Under the pieces are notes generated by a model. It saw only the letters and a program-made list of their open reading frames with translations, had not been told where the DNA came from and made no database searches. A DNA stretch of 64,000 nucleotides from an uncultured Roseibium sp. (GTDB taxonomy: Bacteria > Pseudomonadota > Alphaproteobacteria > Rhizobiales > Stappiaceae): the NCBI RefSeq assembly GCF_963669205.1, contig NZ_OY769915.1:5368001-5432000 (forward strand), written 5' to 3'. Below are positions 51,745 through 59,802 of this stretch, piece by piece (within the stretch, counting starts at the first letter, position 1; the number at the start of each line of letters is the position of its first letter). The translations under genes were made by a program, and so were the position numbers.

Positions 51745-52768
51745 GACAGATGTTTCCCATGGAGATCCGGTCGGCCCCGACACGGATTTCAGATTGACAG
51801 TAGATGCAGCCGATGCCGGGAAACGGCTGGATGCGGTTCTGGCAGCGCATCTGGACGCGCTGAGCCGCAACAGGATCCAGTCCCTAATCAAGTCCGGAGA
51901 CGTCACCGTCGGCGGCGCGAAAATAGTGGAACCGAAATTCCGGGTCAATGAAGGAGATGCACTCACCCTGACTCTGCCGGAACCGGAAGATCCCGAGCCG
52001 AAGGGCGAGAACATTCCCATCGTGGTCGTCTATGAGGACGAACATCTAATTGTTGTCGACAAGCCCGCGGGGCTTGTCGTCCATCCTGGAGCCGGAAACT
52101 GGACGGGCACGCTCGTCAATGCACTGATCCATCATTGCGGCGACAGCCTGTCCGGTATCGGCGGCGTCCGGCGGCCTGGGATCGTGCACCGGATCGACAA
52201 GGACACATCCGGCCTGCTGGTGGTCGCGAAAACGGATCAGGCTCACCAGGGATTGGCCGACCAGTTTGCCGATCACGGCCGCAGCGGCCCTCTTGAGCGT
52301 GCCTATTCCGCGATCGTCTGGGGAGCGCCTGCGAGCCTGAAAGGCACGATCGACGCCAATCTGGCCCGCTCCCAGAGCAACAGGCAGAAAATGGCAGTCG
52401 TCAAGACCAGCGGCCGCCATGCCGTCACACATTGGCAGGTAAGGGAGCGCTTCGGTCCCGCCGAGCAGGCGGACCTGGCCTCATTGATGGAATGCCGTCT
52501 GGAAACAGGCCGCACCCATCAGATCCGCGTTCACATGGCCCATATCGGACATCCCCTGATCGGCGACGAGGATTACGGGTCCGGTTTCAAGACAAAGATC
52601 AATCGGTTGCAGGACCCCCTCAAATCCGTCGTGTCCGGGTTCACAAGGCAGGCGCTTCACGCCGGATTGCTGGCATTCGAGCATCCTGCAAGCGGTGAAA
52701 CGCTGCGCTTTGAAAGCCCCTACCCTGCTGATTTTGAAAGACTTTTAACTTCGTTACAAAAATTTTAG
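51743..52768 (+). CDS. rluD: 23S rRNA pseudouridine synthase, RluD family
   Basis: A 341-residue pseudouridine synthase. An N-terminal S4 domain (RLDAVLAAHLDALSRNRIQSLIKSGDVTVGG) is followed by the catalytic domain with HRIDKDTSGLLVVAKT, which contains the catalytic Asp. The C-terminus has LETGRTHQIRVHMAHIGHPLIGD. It modifies large-subunit rRNA, in E. coli at U1911, U1915 and U1917. It is adjacent to rpoH, as is common in alphaproteobacteria. The start codon shares bases with the divergent gene. Confidence 0.92.
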   Translation: MTDVSHGDPVGPDTDFRLTVDAADAGKRLDAVLAAHLDALSRNRIQSLIKSGDVTVGGAKIVEPKFRVNEGDALTLTLPEPEDPEPKGENIPIVVVYEDEHLIVVDKPAGLVVHPGAGNWTGTLVNALIHHCGDSLSGIGGVRRPGIVHRIDKDTSGLLVVAKTDQAHQGLADQFADHGRSGPLERAYSAIVWGAPASLKGTIDANLARSQSNRQKMAVVKTSGRHAVTHWQVRERFGPAEQADLASLMECRLETGRTHQIRVHMAHIGHPLIGDEDYGSGFKTKINRLQDPLKSVVSGFTRQALHAGLLAFEHPASGETLRFESPYPADFERLLTSLQKF

Positions 52769-52944
52769 GATGGATTTGCGCGAACGTGCCATGCAATCGG
52801 CAATTTCCCACCTATATTAGAAGCTCTTGTGTGCCTTTAACGGACACGATTCTGCGTCCGCCTTTCCTCTGACATGGAGTGCTTGCGTAAACCGGAGCAG
52901 CGGGAGGCAGGGAGGATGCGACATGACGAAAGGGGGTGCATGAT

Positions 52945-53835
52945 ATGGCCCAAAACGTACCGACGCTCACAGCCGGGGAAGGTGGCCTCAGCCGCTACCT
53001 GGACGAGATTCGCAAGTTTCCCATGCTGCAGCCGCAGGAAGAGTACATGCTCGCCAAGCGCTACAAGGAGCATGAAGACCCCGAAGCTGCAGAACGCCTC
53101 GTAAATTCCCACCTTCGACTGGTTGCCAAGATAGCCATGGGCTATCGCGGTTACGGCCTGCCGATCGGTGAAGTCGTGTCGGAGGGCAATGTCGGCCTGA
53201 TGCAGGCGGTCAAGCGTTTCGAGCCCGACAAGGGGTTCCGCCTGGCGACCTACGCCATGTGGTGGATCAAGGCGGCCATCCAGGAATACATCCTGAGATC
53301 CTGGTCGCTGGTGAAAATGGGCACGACTGCCAACCAGAAGCGCCTGTTCTTCAACCTGCGGCGTCTGAAAGGCAAGATCCAGGCCCTCGATGAGGGCGAT
53401 CTGAAGCCGCATCAGGTCAAGGAGATTGCCACACGCCTTGGTGTTTCCGAGGAAGAAGTGGTCTCCATGAACCGTCGTCTCGGCGGCGACGCCAGCCTTA
53501 ACGCACCGGTGCGCGCCGAAGCTGACGCCGGCGAATGGCAGGACTGGCTCGTTGACGAAAGCGACAGTCAGGAAACCCTGCTGGCCAACCAGGAAGAGCT
53601 GGACATGCGCCGCAAGCTTCTGAGCGATGCCATGGATGTGCTCAACGAGCGCGAACGCCGCATCTTCGAAGCCCGCCGCCTGGCGGAAGACCCGATGACA
53701 CTGGAAGATCTTTCCGGCGAGTTCGGTGTCAGCCGCGAGCGTGTGCGCCAGATCGAGGTGCGGGCCTTCGAAAAGGTTCAAAAGGCGGTGCGCAACAACG
53801 CACGGGCACAGGAACACCAGCAGCCTGTCGCCTGA
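52945..53835 (+). CDS. rpoH: RNA polymerase sigma factor RpoH (heat shock sigma-32)
   Basis: A 296-residue sigma factor. Region 2 contains LVNSHLRLVAKIAMGYRGYGLPIGEVVSEGNVGLMQAVKRFEPDKGFRLATYAMWWIKAAIQEYILRSWSLV, and the RpoH box is QKRLFFNLRRLK at about 131-142. Region 4 has the HTH LEDLSGEFGVSRERVRQIEVRAFEKVQ. The start at 52945 follows AGGGGGTG. It directs heat shock and stress genes. The 176-bp upstream stretch holds its promoter. Confidence 0.96.
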   Translation: MAQNVPTLTAGEGGLSRYLDEIRKFPMLQPQEEYMLAKRYKEHEDPEAAERLVNSHLRLVAKIAMGYRGYGLPIGEVVSEGNVGLMQAVKRFEPDKGFRLATYAMWWIKAAIQEYILRSWSLVKMGTTANQKRLFFNLRRLKGKIQALDEGDLKPHQVKEIATRLGVSEEEVVSMNRRLGGDASLNAPVRAEADAGEWQDWLVDESDSQETLLANQEELDMRRKLLSDAMDVLNERERRIFEARRLAEDPMTLEDLSGEFGVSRERVRQIEVRAFEKVQKAVRNNARAQEHQQPVA

Positions 53836-53854
53836 CGGCACGAGGCCGGACTGA

Positions 53855-53887
53855 CAAAAAACGCCGGGGCAGAGCCCCGGCGTTTTT
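53855..53887 (+). terminator. Rho-independent terminator of rpoH
   Basis: Stem ACGCCGGGGC-AGA-GCCCCGGCGT (53861-53883) followed by four T, with A-rich sequence on the other side, so it may work in both directions. Confidence 0.85.
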
Positions 53888-53948
53888 GCTTTGAAGCGGC
53901 GATTGCGGACCGGTCAGGGAGAGACCGCCCCTCGCCATGCCCCATGTC

Positions 53949-54890
53949 TCATCTGATCTCGACCGCGTAGGTCTCGACCGGAACAACCTTGCTGATGAGC
54001 CCCGCTTCCGCCATGAACTCGGCGAAGCGCTGATAACGGCCTTCGTCAAGGGTTGCAGGGCGCTTGGCAAAACGCGGCAGCGTATCCGCCCAGGCGCGCC
54101 GGTTCAGTTCGTCGTTCAGTTCCGGATAGGCCTCGATGAAGGCATCCCACGCATCGTCGGGATGGTTCGTCAGGTAGACGGTTGCGGCTTCGATGGCGGC
54201 AAGGAATTTCGCGAAACGCGGATCGCCTGTCTTGTCCTTGTTCACGACATAGATGAGCTCATCAAAGATCGGCACGCCGTTTTCTTCCGGATAAAACGCG
54301 ACGCCCTTTTTTCCCTCGATTTCGAGCTGCGTAAGCTCGAAGTTCCGGTACGCGCCGATCACCGCATCGACCTGCCCGGACATGAGCGCCGGCGACAGCG
54401 AGAAATTGACGTTGATCAGTTCGACATCATCGACACTCAGGTCGACCGATTTCAGCATTTGCCCGAGCATTGCATCTTCGAATCCTGAGACCGAATACCC
54501 GATGGTCTTGCCCTTGAGGTCTTCTAGCTTCTTGATCGGACCATCTTCCAGCACGATCAGCGAATTCAGCGGTGTCTCGACCAGCGTACCGATCCAGGCG
54601 ACTGGCAGTCCTTCCTCTATCTGCGCATGCAATGTGGGCTGATAGGAAATCGCGATATCGCCCTGTCCGGCCGCAACAAGCTTTGGAGGCATTGCCGGAT
54701 CGGCCGGCTCGATCAGTTCGACCTCCAGGCCTTGCGCTTCGAAAAACCCTTTCGTCTGCGCTGTGATGACCGGTGCGTGGTCCGGGTTGGTGAACCAGTC
54801 GAGCAGAACGGTCAGCTTGTCCGCGGCGTGGACCGGAGCGGTTGCAAGCAGGCCGGCCGCAAGAGCCAGGGACAGGACTTTCTTTTTCAT
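53949..54890 (-). CDS. ThiY-like ABC substrate-binding protein (pyrimidine precursor or thiamine-related)
   Basis: A 313-residue NMT1/THI5-like binding protein with a signal peptide (MKKKVLSLALAAGLLATAPVHA). LLDWFTNPDHAPVITAQTKGFFEAQGLEVELIEPADP is the domain start, with DIAISYQPTLHAQ and GYSVSGFED later. In the thiXYZ systems this receptor takes up the HMP-type (pyrimidine) thiamine precursor. It follows the permease gene by 22 bp and both lie downstream of a TPP riboswitch. The matching ATPase is not present. Confidence 0.85.
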   Translation of the reverse strand: MKKKVLSLALAAGLLATAPVHAADKLTVLLDWFTNPDHAPVITAQTKGFFEAQGLEVELIEPADPAMPPKLVAAGQGDIAISYQPTLHAQIEEGLPVAWIGTLVETPLNSLIVLEDGPIKKLEDLKGKTIGYSVSGFEDAMLGQMLKSVDLSVDDVELINVNFSLSPALMSGQVDAVIGAYRNFELTQLEIEGKKGVAFYPEENGVPIFDELIYVVNKDKTGDPRFAKFLAAIEAATVYLTNHPDDAWDAFIEAYPELNDELNRRAWADTLPRFAKRPATLDEGRYQRFAEFMAEAGLISKVVPVETYAVEIR

Positions 54891-54912
54891 TCATTCCTCC
54901 AGGAAAAGGCAG

Positions 54913-55668
54913 TCAGTTTTCGACCTGCCAGGGGACAATCATCCGGGCAAACGCGTCAGCCGCGGCCCGAAGCAGAAGAACCATCACCGCCAGCAGAATG
55001 AGGGCCGCGAAGGTTTCATCGGTTTTCACGCGTGCATTGCTGTGCAGCATGACAAAGGCAAGCCCTCCCTTCGCTCCTACCCATTCGCCGACGATCGCAC
55101 CGATCGGGGCGAAGACTGCCGCGATGCGGATGCCCGAAGCAAGCGCAGGCAGGGCGGCGGGAAGGCGCAGCATCCAGAGTTCTGAATGACGGGGCAAACG
55201 GTACAGGCGGGCAAGATCGACCAGGCCCGGGTCCATCCGGCGCAGACCGTCATACATGGTGGACGTCACGGCGAAGAAAATGACAAGAACGGCCATGACG
55301 ATCTTGGACGCAAGCCCCCAACCTAGCCACAGCACAAGGATCGGCGCGATCGCGAATACGGGAAGGGATTGCGTCACGAGGATCAACGGCAGAAGCGCAG
55401 GCCGTGTCACGGGAAACGTCCAGAGCAGAATGGCGCTGAACGCGCCGGCCAGGACCCCCAGCACGAGCCCCAGAACCGTCTCGTAAGCGGTAATGCCGGC
55501 GTGATGCAAAAAGAAACCCGGCTTCGACGCGAAGGCTGACCAGACCCGTTCAGGGCCAGGCAGCATGTAGTGTTCTATGTTCAGCGTCCGGACAAGCAGT
55601 GCCCACAGCGCAATGCAGATGACCAGACCGACGGCCGCCTTGGCGCTTGAGAAAACAAAGGCCTTCAT
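54913..55668 (-). CDS. ThiX-like ABC permease of the thiamine-precursor importer
   Basis: A 251-residue permease of the SsuC/TauC type: six hydrophobic segments, and the EAA-like loop with MYDGLRRMDPGLVDLARLYRLPRHSELWMLRLPAALPAL. It is preceded by a hairpin that overlaps the Shine-Dalgarno AAGGAG and, 245 bp upstream, a TPP riboswitch. It forms an operon with the binding protein. No ThiZ-type ATPase gene occurs between them or beyond 53.9 kb. Confidence 0.85.
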   Translation of the reverse strand: MKAFVFSSAKAAVGLVICIALWALLVRTLNIEHYMLPGPERVWSAFASKPGFFLHHAGITAYETVLGLVLGVLAGAFSAILLWTFPVTRPALLPLILVTQSLPVFAIAPILVLWLGWGLASKIVMAVLVIFFAVTSTMYDGLRRMDPGLVDLARLYRLPRHSELWMLRLPAALPALASGIRIAAVFAPIGAIVGEWVGAKGGLAFVMLHSNARVKTDETFAALILLAVMVLLLRAAADAFARMIVPWQVEN

Positions 55669-55673
55669 GTTCC

Positions 55674-55692
55674 GGCTCCTTCCGAAGGAACC
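55674..55692 (-). promoter_or_regulatory. Hairpin sequestering the thiX Shine-Dalgarno
   Basis: On the minus strand GGTTCCTT-CGG-AAGGAGCC forms an 8-bp stem (one G-U pair) with a 3-nt loop, and AAGGAG is in the 3' arm, 6-7 nt before the ATG. It suits translational shut-off as an expression platform of the TPP riboswitch. The 220-nt stretch between it and the riboswitch holds no credible gene. Confidence 0.5.
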
Positions 55693-55912
55693 GTAACGCC
55701 AGCGTCTGTATCAACGGCCAGGCACTGGCAAAATGCCAGATCTGAACACATCAAAGGATCTCCCGTCCGGGACCCGGCACCTCTCGCGGAGCATTTGACG
55801 CGAGATTTTCCGGCCCCTTGGGCCGCCTCAGGCAGGCAAATGATCCAACAAGATCATGCGTCCGCCGACACGGCCGAAATTGACATTGGAGATCCGGGAA
55901 TAGGCTAAGGAT

Positions 55913-55999
55913 TCCGTCCCTTCGCCGGCATGACCCGGATCAGGTTCTAAGGGTTCGGCGGCAGCCATCTCAGTTCCGGAAACCGGAACACCCCTCGGA
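55913..55999 (-). ncRNA. TPP (thiamine pyrophosphate) riboswitch aptamer
   Basis: The minus strand shows the THI-element core: GGGGTG near 55988-55994, CTGAGATGG, then ACCCTT, AACCTGATCCGGGTCATGCCGGCGAAGGGA-type sequence (given here in parts), closed by TCCG/CGGA at 55996-55999 and 55913-55916. It lies upstream of the thiX-thiY-like genes. TPP binding should repress them. Confidence 0.92.
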
Positions 56000-56222
56000 C
56001 CAAGACGGAACATGCCTTGCCCGGAAGAAAAAGGCAAGCCGTCAACCAGCAACTTTTAAAGGACTGGGCCATACCCTCATAAACGAGCCCGCAATGGCCC
56101 TGCAAACGGTGATGGGATGTCAGGAATACTGCGAAAAGCGGACTTTCTGCCCGGTCAAGCAACCTGACGACACGGGGTGAAGCCATTTTGCCGCCAAACC
56201 GGCTTCATTTATGGGTCCGTAC

Positions 56223-58028
56223 CTAGCCCGCTTGCCACGCGGTAAAGGCCCGTTCCACGGCATCCGAGCCATCGGCGCCCTTTTCCAGGGTCAGAATGCC
56301 GCGCTTGCCGTTCTCGTAGAGCATCGGGATATCGATCCACCCGCGTTCCCTTAGAAGGTTCAGGTTGCGCAACTGCTCGTTCGGAAGGTTCGACAGGGCA
56401 ATCCAGAAAAAGCCCGGCTGCACCTTGACGGACGCACCGATCAAGGCATCGCCGCGCGCTTCCTCGGTCGGTTTCATGACCAGGCCGGGAACATTCACGA
56501 CGTCGCCGGCAGCAAAGCTTTCCGGGAAATCATACTTGATTTCCACCAGATGACTCGCCGGAAGCGAGGTATCTTCATTCGGCTTGATGCGAATGTCGAC
56601 TTTCACATCGCGCTCCGGAATGTCGATCGATGCGGTCAGAATCGATTGCTGCTGGCCGTCAAGGCCGGTCTCCTCGGCAACGCCCCAGACGACGGCACCT
56701 TGAGAAGCGGTTCCTGCCCCGCCGGCGTCTTCGCCTTCCTCATAGAGGATAGAGCGCTGTGCTCCATCGCCCGCAGGGGCCGCCGAAGTCGGCGCCGTAG
56801 CAGCCTGCTGCTGCGTGTCGACAGCGGCCACATCGCTCTGCTGGTCGGCCTGCGGTGCCTCGGTTCCCTGTCCGGCAGGCACTGTGGCCTCGGGCTGTAC
56901 CGGCACGGGTTGGACAAGCGCAGGAACCTCCGGGCTTCCTGCGGTAATCGCAGGTTCGGCCGGAGCAGGCGCAGGCTCGTTGGTTTGCGGATTGATCGTC
57001 GTTGTCGTCACTGTTCGCGCATCGGGCGCAATCACTTCTTCATCGCCGCCATCAAGCAGGCGATCGGTGTTTTTGGTGCCCGCATCCGGGTCCGCCTCCG
57101 CGACCGGAGCCGGTTCGGATGTCGACACGCCGGTCTGGGATGCATCCGATGATTGCGTTTCGTTTGTACCGGCCTCTTCGCGATTGATCGAAATCAGATT
57201 ATCGAGCGGGAGAAAGAAATAGGCACCGGCACCCAGCAGGACGGCCAGTGCGATGATCGCCAGCGAGATCGGTACGGCGCGGCTGGAAGACGAACCACCC
57301 TTTAGGGCGTCGGACGCGCGCGGACGCTCGCGCTTCGGGCGCGTCCTGGGCTCCGCCTCTCCATCCCGCTCGTCCGCATAAATCGGCGGCTCGTCGGAAG
57401 CCGAAACGTCGCCCGTGTTGTCGGGCACCACCTGATCTGCGGGCGCTTCATCCGCAAAAACCGGCTCTTGGCGCGGCTCGGGAGCCAGCGGCGCAGCAGA
57501 TGCTTCCGTCGTCTCGACAGCTTCCTTGGCGTTCTGGACTGCCTGATTGGCTGCAGAACCGAGGGATTCGGCTTCCGACAACGTGTCTTTCAACGGAGAG
57601 GGGATGTCATCCGCATCAGCACCGTCGGCCACGTGTTCCGGCACATGTTCGGGCACGCCGGCTGCCGGCTCTGACTGGACCTCGGGTTCAGCTTCCACGG
57701 GTGCAGACGGCTCAGTGGCTTCCGGTTCCGCCTCGACCGGCGCGTTCTCGGGCGTTTCGGCAGGCGGCGGCGCTGCGGGCGCGGCGGCAACGGCAGCTGG
57801 TGTCAGACCAAGGCTTTCGCGTGCCGCTTCCGCCTCGACTTTCCGGATCGCCTCTTCAAGCCGCAATTGCTCTGCCGTGATCTCGGATGGAGACAGCGGC
57901 GGTTCGTAGGCCTTCAACTGGTTGACGATGGCGTTGCGTGCGCGGCTGTAGACACTCCGGCGCGCGGCACCGTTGCTTTCGGGCAAAGACGCGATAGTTT
58001 TCTTCAGTATTGAATAGTAATCAGCCAT
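56223..58028 (-). CDS. Large acidic Pro/Ala-rich single-pass protein of unknown function
   Basis: A 601-residue protein. A conserved-looking N-terminal helical region (MADYYSILKKTIASLPESNG, with ARNAIVNQLKAYEPPLSPSE) is followed by a very acidic, Pro/Ala/Glu-rich linker to about 240. One membrane helix (VPISLAIIALAVLLGAGAYFFLP) occurs near 250-275. Another low-complexity region precedes a folded C-terminal domain (about 430-600), with SIDIPERDVKVDIRIKPNEDTSLPASHLVEIKYDFP. No signal peptide is visible, so the N-terminus is probably cytoplasmic. No family is recognised. Confidence 0.8.
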   Translation of the reverse strand: MADYYSILKKTIASLPESNGAARRSVYSRARNAIVNQLKAYEPPLSPSEITAEQLRLEEAIRKVEAEAARESLGLTPAAVAAAPAAPPPAETPENAPVEAEPEATEPSAPVEAEPEVQSEPAAGVPEHVPEHVADGADADDIPSPLKDTLSEAESLGSAANQAVQNAKEAVETTEASAAPLAPEPRQEPVFADEAPADQVVPDNTGDVSASDEPPIYADERDGEAEPRTRPKRERPRASDALKGGSSSSRAVPISLAIIALAVLLGAGAYFFLPLDNLISINREEAGTNETQSSDASQTGVSTSEPAPVAEADPDAGTKNTDRLLDGGDEEVIAPDARTVTTTTINPQTNEPAPAPAEPAITAGSPEVPALVQPVPVQPEATVPAGQGTEAPQADQQSDVAAVDTQQQAATAPTSAAPAGDGAQRSILYEEGEDAGGAGTASQGAVVWGVAEETGLDGQQQSILTASIDIPERDVKVDIRIKPNEDTSLPASHLVEIKYDFPESFAAGDVVNVPGLVMKPTEEARGDALIGASVKVQPGFFWIALSNLPNEQLRNLNLLRERGWIDIPMLYENGKRGILTLEKGADGSDAVERAFTAWQAG

Positions 58029-58211
58029 CTTCCTGCCTACCGGCCACGTGCATGAATCATTTCCGCCAGCCCAATCACTTCAGGCTTATAGCAAGTTTTT
58101 GAAGACCGGTGCCAATTCTTCATACTTGCATGAACTGAAAACCATGCTCGGCTTTATTCTATCACAGTCTAAAGGACGCATTTCGACGACGCGTCCGAGC
58201 ACTCGTTTATT

Positions 58212-58227
58212 GCGAATGGTGATTCGC
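58212..58227. terminator. Short hairpin after purA
   Basis: GCGAAT-GGTG-ATTCGC (58212-58227), a 6-bp stem with 4-nt loop, sits 47 bp past the purA stop on the minus strand. A second short repeat, GGACGC/GCGTCC, is at 58174-58196. The 245-bp AT-rich stretch otherwise shows no gene. Confidence 0.35.
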
Positions 58228-58273
58228 AGTTTTGTCGCAGCCAAATGATATTGACCGCGTTCAACCTCAGATC

Positions 58274-59566
58274 TCAATCCTGGAAAGGATTCTGCACAAG
58301 AATTGTGTCATCTCTTTCCGGGCTGGTGGACAACAAGGCGACCGGTGCACCGATCAGTTCCTCAACGTGACGAACATACTTGATGGCCTGCGCCGGCAGC
58401 TCCCCCCATGTCCGGGCACCTTCCGTGGATTCGTTCCAGCCGGGCAGCGTTTCGTAGATCGGAATGACCCGTTCCTGGGCGCCTTGCGACGCCGGCAGAT
58501 AGTCGATCCGTTCGCCGTCCAGTTCGTAGCCGATACAGATCTTGATCTCTTCAAGGCCGTCGAGAACATCCAGCTTTGTCAGGGCGATCCCGTTGATGCC
58601 GGAGGTGCAAACTGTCTGGCGCACCAGAACGGCATCGAACCAGCCGCAGCGGCGGCGCCGGCCTGTCACGGTTCCAAATTCATGGCCGCGGGTGCCGAGA
58701 AACTCTCCGACCTCGTTTTCCTGCTCCGTCGGGAAAGGCCCTTCGCCCACGCGCGTCGTGTACGCCTTGGTGATCCCGAGGACGAAATCGACGGAACCAG
58801 GCCCGAGCCCGCAACCGGTTGCCGCCTGGCCTGCAACCGTGTTCGAAGACGTCACGAACGGGTAGGTGCCATGATCGATGTCGAGAAGCGCGCCCTGCGC
58901 TCCTTCGAAGAGGATCCGCTTGCCTTTGCGGCGCAGGTCGTCGAGCAGGTACCAGACCTTGTCCATATAGGGCAGCACCTTGTCCGCGACGCTCGCCAGT
59001 TCGTCATAGATCGCCTGGGCCGAAACTTCGTCCTGGCCAAGTCCGCGGCGAAGCGCGTTGTGGTGGGTCAGCAGGCGGTCGATCTTTGCCGGCAGCGTGG
59101 TCAGGTTCTTCAGGTCCATTAGCCGAATCGCCCGGCGGCCGACCTTGTCTTCGTAAGCCGGACCGATGCCGCGCTTTGTCGTGCCGATCCGGGTGCCGGT
59201 GTTCGAGTTTTCGCGCAGCGCATCCAGTTCCCTGTGGAGCGACAGAATGAGTGTCGCGTTTTCCGCAACGCGCAGGGTCTCGGGCGTCACGACAACACCC
59301 TGTCCGGCCAGCCGTTCCACCTCCTCGGCAAGGGCGTGTGGATCGAGCACGACGCCGTTGCCGATAACCGAAAGCTTCCCGGGACGTGCGACGCCTGACG
59401 GCAACAGGGAAAGTTTGTAGCTGACCCCATCGATGACGAGCGTATGCCCGGCATTGTGACCGCCCTGGAACCTCACGATGACATCAGCTTGCTCCGACAG
59501 CCAGTCGACAATCTTGCCTTTGCCTTCATCACCCCATTGCGAACCGACAACAACCACATTCGCCAT
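58274..59566 (-). CDS. purA: Adenylosuccinate synthetase
   Basis: A 430-residue enzyme of full length. GDEGKGK at residues 12-18 is the GTP/IMP loop, with the signature QWGDEGKGK and FQGGHNAGHT. RIGTTKRGIGPAYEDKVGRRA is the IMP-binding region, and SRRPDR-like C-terminal parts are typical. It joins IMP and aspartate using GTP, the first committed step to AMP. It is on the minus strand between a terminator hairpin and an acidic protein gene. Confidence 0.97.
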   Translation of the reverse strand: MANVVVVGSQWGDEGKGKIVDWLSEQADVIVRFQGGHNAGHTLVIDGVSYKLSLLPSGVARPGKLSVIGNGVVLDPHALAEEVERLAGQGVVVTPETLRVAENATLILSLHRELDALRENSNTGTRIGTTKRGIGPAYEDKVGRRAIRLMDLKNLTTLPAKIDRLLTHHNALRRGLGQDEVSAQAIYDELASVADKVLPYMDKVWYLLDDLRRKGKRILFEGAQGALLDIDHGTYPFVTSSNTVAGQAATGCGLGPGSVDFVLGITKAYTTRVGEGPFPTEQENEVGEFLGTRGHEFGTVTGRRRRCGWFDAVLVRQTVCTSGINGIALTKLDVLDGLEEIKICIGYELDGERIDYLPASQGAQERVIPIYETLPGWNESTEGARTWGELPAQAIKYVRHVEELIGAPVALLSTSPERDDTILVQNPFQD

Positions 59567-59632
59567 CTAATCTTTGCTCTCCTGAAAGCAGATCTGCACC
59601 CCCGGAGCCTGTCCGGTGTGCCAACACAACAA

Positions 59633-59654
59633 GCCCCGGCAACCAGGCCGGGGC
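59633..59654 (-). terminator. Hairpin between the MFS transporter and purA
   Basis: GCCCCGGC-AACCAG-GCCGGGGC (8-bp stem, 6-nt loop) followed on the minus strand by TTGTTGTGTT. It could end transcription of the MFS gene upstream of purA. Confidence 0.5.
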
Positions 59655-59731
59655 AAACGGCGCGGACTATAGACAGGTTTGTACGAGCATGCGAGTCCGC
59701 GCGCGCAGTTTATGTCGCGCCGGAATGTATT

Positions 59732-59775
59732 TAGGGTCAGGACCGATTAATTTGGATGAATGTGTCCTGACCCTA
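59732..59775. repeat. REP/MITE-like palindromic element
   Basis: TAGGGTCAGGAC (59732-59743) and its exact reverse complement GTCCTGACCCTA (59764-59775) flank a 20-nt loop. GGGTCAGGAC-type inverted repeats resemble REP elements mobilised by RAYT transposases. It sits between the MFS gene stop and purA. No transposase gene is in the window. Confidence 0.6.
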
Positions 59776-59802
59776 GGACTGCTTATAAACGCATCTTTGG
59801 CG

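Noticed and set aside
55828..56052. Minus-strand frame across the TPP riboswitch
   Set aside because: It covers the conserved aptamer sequence and has no other support. Its last residues look peptide-like but no family was recognised.
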